NCBI GenBank assembly: GCA_021767525.1
Contig: JAASTF010000177.1
Location: 1 to 6,610, forward strand
DNA length: 6,610 nt
DNA from: Paracoccaceae bacterium
GTDB taxonomy: Bacteria > Pseudomonadota > Alphaproteobacteria > Rhodobacterales > Rhodobacteraceae
Reading direction: 5' to 3'
Shown: positions 1 through 6,610 of the stretch, piece by piece
How the letters are laid out: every line of letters starts with the position of its first letter
Position numbering within the stretch: position 1 is the first letter of the stretch
The notes under the pieces: model-generated
The model's input: only the letters and a program-made list of their open reading frames with translations
Told to the model about the DNA's origin: nothing
Databases searched by the model: none
Position numbers and translations under genes: made by a program

Positions 1-2149
1 CCAGGATCTGCGCCTTGCGCAGCGGCTTGGTCAGGTAATCGTCCAACCCCGCCTCCAGCACCGCCTCGCGGTCGCCATCCATCGCATGGGCGGTCATCGC
101 CACGATCGGAACGGTGCCGCCGGGCAGCTTGCGGATTTCGGCGGTGGCGGTCTTGCCATCCATCGTCGGCATCGAGATGTCCATGAAGATAAGGTCGGGC
201 TTGAACGCCTGGAATTGCTCGACCGCCTCGATCCCGTTGGCCGCGAATTCCAGCTCGATCGCGAGCTCTTGCACCATCTTGGCAAAGACCAGGCGGTTGG
301 TGCGGTTGTCCTCGGCGGCCAGCACCCGCATCAGGCGCGGACCGCGTGCCGTGGCGGCAGGCGCGCGCTCCTCTGCGCCGGGCGCAGCGGTCTGGGCGTC
401 GCCCCTCCCGGGCGCGGGCGGGGCCGCGGGCGACAGGCCCATTTCCTGCAGCCGGGTGAACAGCTGCGCCCGCGGGGTGGGTTTTTGCAATATGCCCTGC
501 ACCGCATCGCGCCCCGGATCAAGCTCGGCCAGCGAGCTGTTCGAGCTGAGCAGCAAGATCGGCACGCGGCTGCCCCGCGCCCGTATCTCGGCGGCCAGCT
601 CCAGCCCGTCCATCTCGGGCATGTTGTGGTCGGTCAACACCAGGTCAATCCCGTCCTCCAGCGCGTCCAAGGCCGCCGCGCTGCTGTCGCAGGCGACCGA
701 GGCGATGCCCAGAACCTCAAGCTGCTTTTGCAGGATGTGGCGGTTCACCTCCAGGTCGTCGACCACCAGCGCCCGGCGCAGCGTCGCGCTCAGTTTCGGG
801 GTCGCGGGATGCGCCTCGGCCACCGGCAGCGATAGCTTGAACCCGAAGGACGATCCGCGCCCCTCTTCGCTGTCCACCCAGATCGTGCCGCCCATCATCT
901 CGATCAGCCTGCGCGAGATCGCCAGCCCCAGCCCGGTGCCCTCGAACTGGCGGTTCTGCTCGCTCTCGACCTGGTTGAACTCGCCGAACACGTGCTCGAT
1001 CTTGTCGGGCGGGATGCCGATGCCGGTATCCTCGACCGTGATGTGCAGGTTGCAGGTGCCGTCCTCGCCCGTCAGCCCGACGACGCGCACCAGAACATGC
1101 CCTTGCGTGGTGAACTTGACGGCATTGCCCATCAGGTTGGTCAGGATCTGCCGGATGCGCCCCGGGTCGCCCATCACCATCGTCGGCAGGAACAGGTCGT
1201 AATCCACCAGTATGTCGATGCCCTTTTCGCGCGCGCCGGGTTGCAGCAGCATCACCAGCTCGTGGATCGTGCGCTCCAGGTCGAAAGGTTCGGGGTGCAG
1301 CGCCAGCTTTTCGGCCTCGATCTTGGAATAATCCAGGATATCGTTGATGATGACCAGCAGGGCCTCGCCCGAATTGCGGATCGTGTTGACATAAAGCCGT
1401 TGTTCGGCGGTCAGGCTGGTGTCGGTCAGCAGGTCGGCCATGCCCACGACGCCGTTCATCGGGGTGCGAATCTCGTGGCTCATATTGGCCAGGAACACCG
1501 ATTTGGCGCGGTTCGCCGCCTCGGCGATCTTGCGCGCCTCGCGCAGCTCGGCCTCGTAGCGGACGGTGGCGGTGATGTTCAGCGCCAGGCTGACCACGTC
1601 GCCGCCATGCCCGCGCTGGTCGATCAGCTTGATATACTGGTCGTTCCAGCTGCGCATGACAAAGGGTTCGGGATTGGGCGATTGCCAGCGGTCCAGCATC
1701 ATCGCGCGCCACTCTGCCGGGGTCATGTCGCCGATATTCACGATCCCCTCTTCGGTCAGCAGCTGCAACAGGCGGGGATAGGTGATCCCGGGGCGCACCT
1801 CCTCCAGCCCGTCGAAAAAGTCGATATAGGCGTTGTTCGCGGCGATCATCCGGTCATCCACGTCGAAAAAGGCGAACCCGTCCTGGATCGTCTCGATCGA
1901 CAGCCACAGCCGGCGCTCGGCGATTTCCACCTTTTCGCGCGCCTCTGACAGGTCGGATTTCACGCGCTGGTTTTCGTCGCGAAAGGTTTCGACCTGCGCG
2001 CGGGTTTCCACGATCTCGTCCGACAGCGCCTTGGCGTGCTGGCCCAGCTTGCGATTGGCCGCAAACAGTTCGGCCTGCTTCAGCTCAAGCAGGCGTTCGG
2101 CCGCCAACCGGGCGCGCCGCTCTTCGGCCAGTTTGTTGGCAAGGCTCAT
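1..2149 (-). CDS. Hybrid sensor histidine kinase with PAS domain and two receiver domains (3' end outside window)
   Basis: This is a cytoplasmic hybrid histidine kinase that should autophosphorylate and pass phosphate to its own receivers. The frame is open from ATG (2149-2147) to the window edge, 716 codons, with no stop seen. Residues 1-80 are charged and heptad-like (coiled coil; no signal peptide or membrane segment). Residues 80-200 form a PAS-like domain (DGFAFFDVDDRMIAANN). HisKA carries NMSHEIRTPMNG with phospho-acceptor His225. HATPase_c shows the N box (Asn342), DTGIGI (374-379) and GTGLGL (404-409). Receiver 1 (about 459-575) has Asp464/Asp465, phospho-acceptor Asp507 in TDHNMPEMDG and Lys556. 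An Ala/Pro-rich linker (about 575-605) leads to receiver 2 with Glu613/Asp614, Asp657 in FMDISMPTMDG and Lys708. All catalytic residues are present. Receiver 2 is nearly complete, so the gene may end just outside the window or continue into an Hpt domain. The start is supported by GGAGGA five bases upstream. Ligand and partner are not recognisable. Domain calls are secure; the biological role is unknown. Confidence 0.94.
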   Translation of the reverse strand, partial: MSLANKLAEERRARLAAERLLELKQAELFAANRKLGQHAKALSDEIVETRAQVETFRDENQRVKSDLSEAREKVEIAERRLWLSIETIQDGFAFFDVDDRMIAANNAYIDFFDGLEEVRPGITYPRLLQLLTEEGIVNIGDMTPAEWRAMMLDRWQSPNPEPFVMRSWNDQYIKLIDQRGHGGDVVSLALNITATVRYEAELREARKIAEAANRAKSVFLANMSHEIRTPMNGVVGMADLLTDTSLTAEQRLYVNTIRNSGEALLVIINDILDYSKIEAEKLALHPEPFDLERTIHELVMLLQPGAREKGIDILVDYDLFLPTMVMGDPGRIRQILTNLMGNAVKFTTQGHVLVRVVGLTGEDGTCNLHITVEDTGIGIPPDKIEHVFGEFNQVESEQNRQFEGTGLGLAISRRLIEMMGGTIWVDSEEGRGSSFGFKLSLPVAEAHPATPKLSATLRRALVVDDLEVNRHILQKQLEVLGIASVACDSSAAALDALEDGIDLVLTDHNMPEMDGLELAAEIRARGSRVPILLLSSNSSLAELDPGRDAVQGILQKPTPRAQLFTRLQEMGLSPAAPPAPGRGDAQTAAPGAEERAPAATARGPRLMRVLAAEDNRTNRLVFAKMVQELAIELEFAANGIEAVEQFQAFKPDLIFMDISMPTMDGKTATAEIRKLPGGTVPIVAMTAHAMDGDREAVLEAGLDDYLTKPLRKAQIL

Positions 2150-2154
2150 GCCCG

Positions 2155-2160
2155 TCCTCC
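2155..2160 (-). promoter_or_regulatory. Shine-Dalgarno site of the histidine kinase gene
   Basis: The minus strand reads GGAGGA here, a strong match to the 16S rRNA anti-Shine-Dalgarno sequence. Five bases separate it from the ATG at 2149, which fixes the start of the kinase gene. Confidence 0.8.
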
Positions 2161-2165
2161 GACAC

Positions 2166-2181
2166 CGCCCGCAACCGGGCG
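2166..2181. repeat. Small perfect inverted repeat (hairpin) upstream of the kinase ribosome-binding site
   Basis: CGCCCG (2166-2171) and CGGGCG (2176-2181) are exact reverse complements separated by a four-base loop CAAC. The hairpin lies five bases upstream of the kinase Shine-Dalgarno site, so in a kinase transcript that begins further upstream it would sit in the 5' leader. It could be a leader structure, a protein-binding palindrome, or chance in GC-rich DNA. There is no U-tract, so it is not a normal intrinsic terminator. Confidence 0.35.
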
Positions 2182-2287
2182 TCCTTGCCCCCAAATTCCC
2201 CAACCCTGGTGAACATGACGTTAAGCGGCGCGGGTCCAAATGCGTTGCGCCGACTCGGGCAGGGTGCCACGATGGCCCCATTACGAC

Positions 2288-2293
2288 GGAGGA
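2288..2293 (+). promoter_or_regulatory. Shine-Dalgarno site of the macroglobulin gene
   Basis: GGAGGA lies six bases before the ATG at 2300. It decides the start of the macroglobulin gene, which the following signal peptide also supports. Confidence 0.85.
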
Positions 2294-2299
2294 CCATTC

Positions 2300-2368
2300 A
2301 TGCGCAGCCTGTTCACCCTGATCGCCACGATTGCATTTTTCACCGGCTTTTCAGGGGGTTCATTGGCG
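2300..2368 (+). other. Signal peptide of the macroglobulin, signal peptidase I type
   Basis: Residues 1-23 show Arg2, a hydrophobic core (LFTLIATIAFFTGF) and a Ser-Leu-Ala site before Gln24, a good signal peptidase I pattern. There is no cysteine in the first 57 residues, so lipidation by the lipoprotein pathway is excluded if the start is correct. The mature protein should be soluble in the periplasm or secreted. Confidence 0.8.
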
Positions 2369-5300
2369 CAAGACGGGCCAGCCCTGCCATCAGAACGCTT
2401 TGTCGTCAGCCCCAATTCCGATTTTTTCGGCGGCGATCTGCAACCCTTGTTCGACACCAGTCTCGAAGCCTGCGAACGCGCCTGTCGCGCGCAGGCCGAC
2501 TGCCGCGCCTTCACCTTCAACCAACGCTCGAACGCGTGCTTTCCGAAATCCGGCGTCGATCAGCGGCAGCCCTTCGACGGCGCGCTTTCGGCCGAACGGC
2601 GCGACACCCCTGCCGAGGCGCAGCGCCTGGGCACCCAGCGCCGGGCCGAACTGGCCTTTCTGGGTGCGCGCACGCTCGATGCCGCGCGCGCACTGGCCGC
2701 CGGCATTGGCGCGATGCACCCCTCGGGGCAATACACGTTCGAGCGGATGATCGAGGCTGCCCGCGAACGCCGCAGCGTGAACGATACCATGAACGCCCTG
2801 CGCTGGACGGGCGGCGCGCTGGCGCACGAAGATCGCGGCGATCTGTGGAACGAATACGCGCGCCTGGCGCTGGTGGTGACCCCCTCGGGCAGCACCCGCA
2901 GCTATCGCAGCCGCGCCCTGTCGGCGGCAATCAACGCCTACCTGCGCGCCGCCGGCGACGGCGCCCGCGTCACCGCGCTGGAAACCCTGGCCCGCGCGCT
3001 GGAAGAAAACCGGCGCGGCCGCGACATGATCCCGGCGCTGCGCCTGGCGCAATCCATCCAGCCGCGCGACGACATCGCCGCCCTGCTGGACCGGGCGGTG
3101 GGCAAATACGGCTTTCGCGTCACCGGCACCCGCGTCGAAAGCGACCTGGCCGCGCCCCGCATCTGCGCCGAGTTCTCGGAACCGCTGGCGCGCGGCGGCG
3201 TGGACTATGCCGATTACCTGCGCCTGCCCAGCCCCACCCTCGCCGCCACCGCCCAGGGGCGCGAGCTGTGCGTATCCGGCGTCAGCCACGGCGAACGCTA
3301 CAGCGTGACCTTCCGCCAGGGCCTGCCCGATGCCGCGGGCGAGGCGCTGATAAAGGACGTGACCGCGCGGTTCTACGTGCGCGACCGCAGCCCGCAGATC
3401 GTCTTTCCCGGCCGCGCCTACCTGTTGCCGCGCGGGGCCGATGCCGCTGTGCCGGTGCAGACGGTCAACCTCGATACCATCGACCTGACCCTGCGCCGCG
3501 TCGACGACCGCAACCTGCTGCGCGCCATGCAAGAGGGGTATTTCGGCACCCGCCTGTCGGAATGGGAGCGGCGCAATTTCGCAGGCGACGTGGGCGAAGA
3601 GGTCTGGCAGGGCCAGGGCCAGGTCGAAAACCGGCCGAACACCGACATCACCACCCGCCTGCCGGTGGGCGATATCGTGGCCGACCTGGCGCCGGGGCTT
3701 TACGCGCTGTCGGCCGCCGTGCCGGGGGTCGATGGCTACGACGATCCGGGCGCCACGCAATGGTTCGTGCTGACCGACCTGGGCCTGACCACCCTGTCGG
3801 GCACCGACGGGCTGCATGTCTTTGCCCGCGGCCTTGGCGATGCCGAACCGCGCGCCGGGCTGACCGCCACGCTTATCTCGCGCGCGAACCGCGTGCTGGG
3901 CACCGCCCGGACCGACGCGATGGGCCACGCGCAATTCCCTGCGGGCCTGACACGCGGCACCGGCGGCGCCGCGCCTGCACTGGTGACGCTGCGCGACGGT
4001 GACAGCGACATGGCCTTCCTGTCGCTGACCGATCCGGCCTTTGACCTGTCCGATCGCGGGGTCGAAGGGCGCGAACCCGCCCCGCCCGTTGACGTGTTCC
4101 TGACCACCGATCGCGGCGCCTATCGCGCGGGCGAGGTGATCCACGCCACCGCGCTGGCCCGCGACGGGCAGGCCCATGCGATCACCGGCCTGCCGCTGAC
4201 CGCGATCCTGACCCGCCCCGACGGCGTGGAATACAGCCGCCACCTCAGCGCGCAGGACGTGGCCGGTGGCCATGTTTTCGCGCTGCCCGTCGCCGCCAGC
4301 GCCCCGCGCGGCACCTGGGCGCTGGACATAAAGGCCGACCCAGACGCCGCGCCGCTGGCCAGCACCACCATTCTGGTCGAGGATTTCCTGCCCGAACGGA
4401 TCGAATTCGACCTGTCCCTGCCCGACGGCCCGCTGTCGCCCCGCGCGGATGCTGCCGTCACCATCGACGCGCGCTATCTGTTCGGCGCGCCCGCCGCCGA
4501 TCTGGGCGTCACCGGCCAATTGCGCATCAGCCCCGTTCGCAGCCGCTCGGCGCATCCCGGGTATCGGTTCGGGCGGCATGACGATCCGTTCCGGGGCCGC
4601 TCTACCACCATCGGCGGCACCCGCACCGATGCGCAGGGGCGGGCCACCCTGCCGCTGCAATTCCCCGACACCGGCGATTACACCGGCCCCGCCGAGGCGC
4701 GCCTGGATATCAGCGTGACCGAAGGCTCGGGTCGCCCGGTCGAACGCAGCATCACCCGCGAAATCGCGGCAGACACGCCGCTGATCGGCATCCGCCCCGG
4801 ATTTGACGATGTGCTGGCGCAGGGCAGTACGGCGCAGTTTTCGCTGATCGCAACGCAAGGTCCTCTGGCGGTGGATTGGGCGCTGAACCGCGTCGAAACC
4901 CGCTATCAATGGTACACCCAGAACGGCGATTGGCGTTGGGAGCCGGTGACGAACCGCACCCGCGTGGCCCAGGGCAGCACCACGCTGACCGACCAGCCCA
5001 CGCAGGTGGGCGCGCAGGTCGATTGGGGCCGGTACGAGCTGGTGGTGGAAAGCGCGCAGGGCGCCTATACCGCGTCCTCGGTCGATTTCTACGCCGGCTG
5101 GTATGCGCCCGCGAACTCCGCCACCACGCCCGATATGCTGGCCGTGTCGCTGGATCGCCCGGCTTATGCGCCCGGCGACACCGCGCAGCTGCGCGTGGTG
5201 CCACGCGCGGCGGGCAAGGCGCTGATCACCGTCATGTCGAACCGGCTTGTTGCCATGCAAGCGGTCGAGCTGACGGCGGGCGAAAACCTGATCGACCTGC

Positions 5301-6610
5301 CCGTGACCGAAGATTGGGGCGCAGGCGTCTACGTCGCGGCGCAATCCGTCCGCCCGATGGACGTGGCCGCAGGTCGCAATCCGACCCGCGCGCTGGGCCT
5401 GGCCCATGCCAGCGTCGAACCCGGCGACAAGCTGCTGACGGTCAGCATCGACGCGCCCGGCCGCGCCGACCCGCGCGGGCCGCTGACAGCCGCCGTGCAG
5501 GTGGGCGGGCTGGCCCAGGGCGACACCGCCCATGTCACCGTCGCCGCCGTCGATGTGGGTATCCTGAACCTGACGCGGTTTCAGGCGCCGGACCCGGCGG
5601 GGCACTATTTCGGCCAGCGCCGTCTGGGCGTGGAAATCCGCGATGTCTATGGCCGGCTGATCGACGGGCTGAACGGCAATCTGGGGCAGGTCCGCTCGGG
5701 CGGCGACGCCGGCAGTCGGATGCAGAAGCAAAGCCCCCCACCGACCGAGGATCTGGTGGCCTATTTCACCGGCCCCGTCACCGTGGGGCCCGATGGCCGG
5801 GCCGAGGTGCAGTTCGACCTACCCGATTTCAACGGCACCGTGCGGCTGATGGCCGTGGCCTGGTCGCCCCGCGCGGTGGGGCAGGCGCAGGCCGATGTTC
5901 TGGTCGCCGATCCGGTCGTCGTCACCGCCAGCCTGCCACGCTTCCTGGCGCCGGGTGACAGCAGCCGGATGCTTTTGGAGATCGTCCACGCCAACGGGCC
6001 CGCGGGCCGGATGGGGCTGGACGTGACCGCCGATGGGCTGGCGCTGGATGCCGGCGCCGTGCCCTCGGGCGTGGAGCTGGCCGCGCAGGGCAAGGCCACG
6101 CTGTCGGTGCCGATCACGGCCGGCGCCGTGGGCGATCACAGCCTGCGCGTCGCGCTGACCACGCCCGACGGCAGGCAACTGGTCAAGACTCTTACGCTGG
6201 GCGTGCGCGCCAATGATCCGCCGGTGTCGGAAACCCGGCAGGTCGCGCTCGACCCCGGGCAAACGCTCAGCTTCGATGCCGATGTGCTGGCAGGCTTTCG
6301 CCCCGGCACCGGGCAGGCGGTGCTGTCGGCGGGGCCCTTGGCGCGGCTGGATGTGCCGGGGCTGATGGCGCGGCTTGATCGCTACCCCTATGGCTGCACC
6401 GAGCAGGTGACCAGCCAGGCGCTGCCGCTGCTTTATCTGTCGTCGGTGGCCGAGCCCTTGGGCCTGGGCGATCCCGCGCGCGTCGACACCCGCATCGCGC
6501 AGGCGATCGAGCGTATCCTGACGCGGCAGGCCGGCAATGGCGGCTTTGGCCTGTGGCGGGCCGAGGGCGGGGATTTCTGTCTTGATGCCTATGTCACCGA
6601 TTTCCTGTCG
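2300..6610 (+). CDS. Alpha-2-macroglobulin family protein with N-terminal PAN/apple-like domain (3' end outside window)
   Basis: This is a bacterial alpha-2-macroglobulin, a periplasmic protease trap: a protease cuts an exposed bait region, the protein changes shape, and a reactive thioester binds the attacker. 1437 codons are open to the window edge. Residues 1-23 are a signal peptide. Residues 34-84 are PAN/apple-like with Cys58, 62, 68 and 80. A helical, charged stretch follows, then macroglobulin domains: an MG3-like domain from about 487 (QWFVLTDLGL), the MG2 domain at about 596-693 (FLTTDRGAYRAGE), the bait-region domain from about 945 (LDRPAYAPGD) through AAVDVGILNLT (1082-1092), and the core domain at about 1150-1237 (LPDFNGTVRLMAVAW). 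The thioester motif is YPYGCTEQ with Cys1366 and Gln1369. E. coli YfhM is 1653 residues with its thioester near 1187, so about 400 residues are probably missing. Unlike YfhM, there is no lipobox cysteine. In enterobacteria the partner is the penicillin-binding protein gene pbpC; here any partner lies outside. The family is certain; trap activity is inferred. Confidence 0.96.
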   Translation, partial: MRSLFTLIATIAFFTGFSGGSLAQDGPALPSERFVVSPNSDFFGGDLQPLFDTSLEACERACRAQADCRAFTFNQRSNACFPKSGVDQRQPFDGALSAERRDTPAEAQRLGTQRRAELAFLGARTLDAARALAAGIGAMHPSGQYTFERMIEAARERRSVNDTMNALRWTGGALAHEDRGDLWNEYARLALVVTPSGSTRSYRSRALSAAINAYLRAAGDGARVTALETLARALEENRRGRDMIPALRLAQSIQPRDDIAALLDRAVGKYGFRVTGTRVESDLAAPRICAEFSEPLARGGVDYADYLRLPSPTLAATAQGRELCVSGVSHGERYSVTFRQGLPDAAGEALIKDVTARFYVRDRSPQIVFPGRAYLLPRGADAAVPVQTVNLDTIDLTLRRVDDRNLLRAMQEGYFGTRLSEWERRNFAGDVGEEVWQGQGQVENRPNTDITTRLPVGDIVADLAPGLYALSAAVPGVDGYDDPGATQWFVLTDLGLTTLSGTDGLHVFARGLGDAEPRAGLTATLISRANRVLGTARTDAMGHAQFPAGLTRGTGGAAPALVTLRDGDSDMAFLSLTDPAFDLSDRGVEGREPAPPVDVFLTTDRGAYRAGEVIHATALARDGQAHAITGLPLTAILTRPDGVEYSRHLSAQDVAGGHVFALPVAASAPRGTWALDIKADPDAAPLASTTILVEDFLPERIEFDLSLPDGPLSPRADAAVTIDARYLFGAPAADLGVTGQLRISPVRSRSAHPGYRFGRHDDPFRGRSTTIGGTRTDAQGRATLPLQFPDTGDYTGPAEARLDISVTEGSGRPVERSITREIAADTPLIGIRPGFDDVLAQGSTAQFSLIATQGPLAVDWALNRVETRYQWYTQNGDWRWEPVTNRTRVAQGSTTLTDQPTQVGAQVDWGRYELVVESAQGAYTASSVDFYAGWYAPANSATTPDMLAVSLDRPAYAPGDTAQLRVVPRAAGKALITVMSNRLVAMQAVELTAGENLIDLPVTEDWGAGVYVAAQSVRPMDVAAGRNPTRALGLAHASVEPGDKLLTVSIDAPGRADPRGPLTAAVQVGGLAQGDTAHVTVAAVDVGILNLTRFQAPDPAGHYFGQRRLGVEIRDVYGRLIDGLNGNLGQVRSGGDAGSRMQKQSPPPTEDLVAYFTGPVTVGPDGRAEVQFDLPDFNGTVRLMAVAWSPRAVGQAQADVLVADPVVVTASLPRFLAPGDSSRMLLEIVHANGPAGRMGLDVTADGLALDAGAVPSGVELAAQGKATLSVPITAGAVGDHSLRVALTTPDGRQLVKTLTLGVRANDPPVSETRQVALDPGQTLSFDADVLAGFRPGTGQAVLSAGPLARLDVPGLMARLDRYPYGCTEQVTSQALPLLYLSSVAEPLGLGDPARVDTRIAQAIERILTRQAGNGGFGLWRAEGGDFCLDAYVTDFLS
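2399..2551 (+). other. PAN/apple-like domain (residues about 34-84 of the macroglobulin)
   Basis: The stretch has the PAN/apple layout: an aromatic start (RFVVSPNSDFFGGD), then DTSLEACERACRAQADCRAF, then FTFNQRSNACFPKS. Its cysteines (58, 62, 68, 80) could form two disulfides in the oxidising periplasm. PAN/apple domains generally bind proteins or carbohydrates. Here the domain may tether the trap to an envelope component, in place of the lipid anchor seen in YfhM; that role is inference. Confidence 0.75.
5684..5749 (+). other. Flexible Gly/Ser/Pro-rich segment, candidate exposed cleavage region (residues 1129-1150)
   Basis: Between the bait-region domain and the core domain lies a low-complexity, hydrophilic segment containing VRSGGDAGSRMQKQSPPPTE. 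It carries Arg1132, Arg1140 and Lys1143, which trypsin-like proteases could cut, and is predicted by eye to be unstructured. Bait segments of this family are expected in this general part of the chain, but the exact boundary cannot be fixed from sequence alone. Confidence 0.4.
6383..6406 (+). other. Thioester motif YPYGCTEQ (residues 1362-1369 of the macroglobulin)
   Basis: Cys1366 (6395-6397) and Gln1369 (6404-6406) are the pair expected to form the internal beta-Cys-gamma-Glu thioester. The animal form is GCGEQ and E. coli YfhM has CLEQ; here the variable position is Thr. Tyr1362 lies four residues before the cysteine, the spacing I recall for the tyrosine that shields the thioester in the Salmonella protein. 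The motif is complete, unlike the thioester-less YfaS/MagD branch. Confidence 0.9.

Larger units (their letters stand above)
2150..2299. other. Divergent intergenic region between kinase and macroglobulin genes
   Basis: This 150-base stretch separates two start codons that point away from each other, so it must hold the upstream control of at least one and probably both genes. What is visible is a Shine-Dalgarno site at each end and a small perfect hairpin near the kinase end. The middle (about 2190-2225) is less GC-rich than its surroundings, with runs such as CCAAATTCCCC and GAACATGACGTTAAG, and is the likeliest place for promoter or operator elements. I looked for sigma-70 style -35/-10 pairs on both strands. 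The best, minus-strand TTAACG near 2217-2222 (17 bases before GGGGAA), is too weak to call. Confidence 0.6.

Noticed and set aside
717..1712. A 331-codon minus-strand open frame
   Set aside because: It is on the same strand as the kinase but in another frame and overlaps the HisKA/HATPase coding region. Its translation is an Arg/Ala/Gly-rich frame shadow.
86..1948. Several long plus-strand open frames opposite the kinase gene (for example 86-835, 114-1202, 992-1948)
   Set aside because: All lie within the kinase coding region, whose minus-strand frame carries every kinase and receiver motif. Their translations are low-complexity and show no domains.
2185..2222. Possible sigma-70 promoter elements (plus-strand TTGCCC at 2185; minus-strand TTAACG at 2217-2222)
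   Set aside because: Neither has an acceptable -10 hexamer at normal spacing, so no promoter is called.
2226..2252. Inverted repeat CGGCGC ... GCGCCG with a 15-base loop in the intergenic region
   Set aside because: A six-base GC-only stem with a long loop is expected by chance in such DNA, and there is no T-run to suggest a terminator.
2185..4002. A 605-codon plus-strand frame starting before the macroglobulin gene
   Set aside because: It is out of frame with the macroglobulin, is extremely Arg/Pro-rich and lacks any domain. The true frame starts at 2300 behind a strong GGAGGA.
2390..5731. A 1113-codon open frame antisense to the macroglobulin gene
   Set aside because: It lies opposite a clear family member with a signal peptide and conserved motifs. 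Its translation is rich in Ala, Gly, Arg, Gln and His with no recognisable domain, as expected when a GC-rich gene with G/C third positions is read on the other strand. No ribosome-binding site or separate promoter supports it.

Overview
The window is GC-rich, with strong G/C preference at third codon positions. Both genes read like alphaproteobacterial, probably Rhodobacterales (Rhodobacter/Paracoccus-type), chromosomal DNA. This placement rests on codon use and protein style only, not on a database search. No RNA gene, insertion sequence, CRISPR array or phage gene is visible.

The layout is two large, divergently transcribed genes separated by about 150 bases, each running off an edge of the window. 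On the minus strand (2149 down to 1) is a soluble hybrid sensor histidine kinase: N-terminal coiled coil, PAS-like sensor, HisKA and HATPase_c, then two receiver domains. It is cut inside the end of the second receiver. On the plus strand (2300 to 6610) is an exported bacterial alpha-2-macroglobulin: signal peptide, a small four-cysteine PAN/apple-like domain, the macroglobulin domain series, a bait-region domain, the alpha-2-macroglobulin core domain and an intact Cys-Thr-Glu-Gln thioester motif. It is cut inside the thioester domain; by analogy with E. coli YfhM roughly 400 residues are missing.

The short intergenic region holds a Shine-Dalgarno sequence for each gene and one perfect small hairpin next to the kinase ribosome-binding site. 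I found no convincing promoter there. The macroglobulin is expected to act in the periplasm as a protease trap protecting the envelope. The kinase is expected to act in the cytoplasm through a phosphorelay whose input and output are unknown. Nothing in the sequence proves that the two are functionally linked; the shared upstream region only makes co-regulation possible.

This looks mostly like ordinary chromosomal content. The points most worth a second look are the apple-like domain on a macroglobulin that lacks a lipoprotein anchor, the intact thioester, the flexible candidate bait segment, and the divergent pairing with a kinase.
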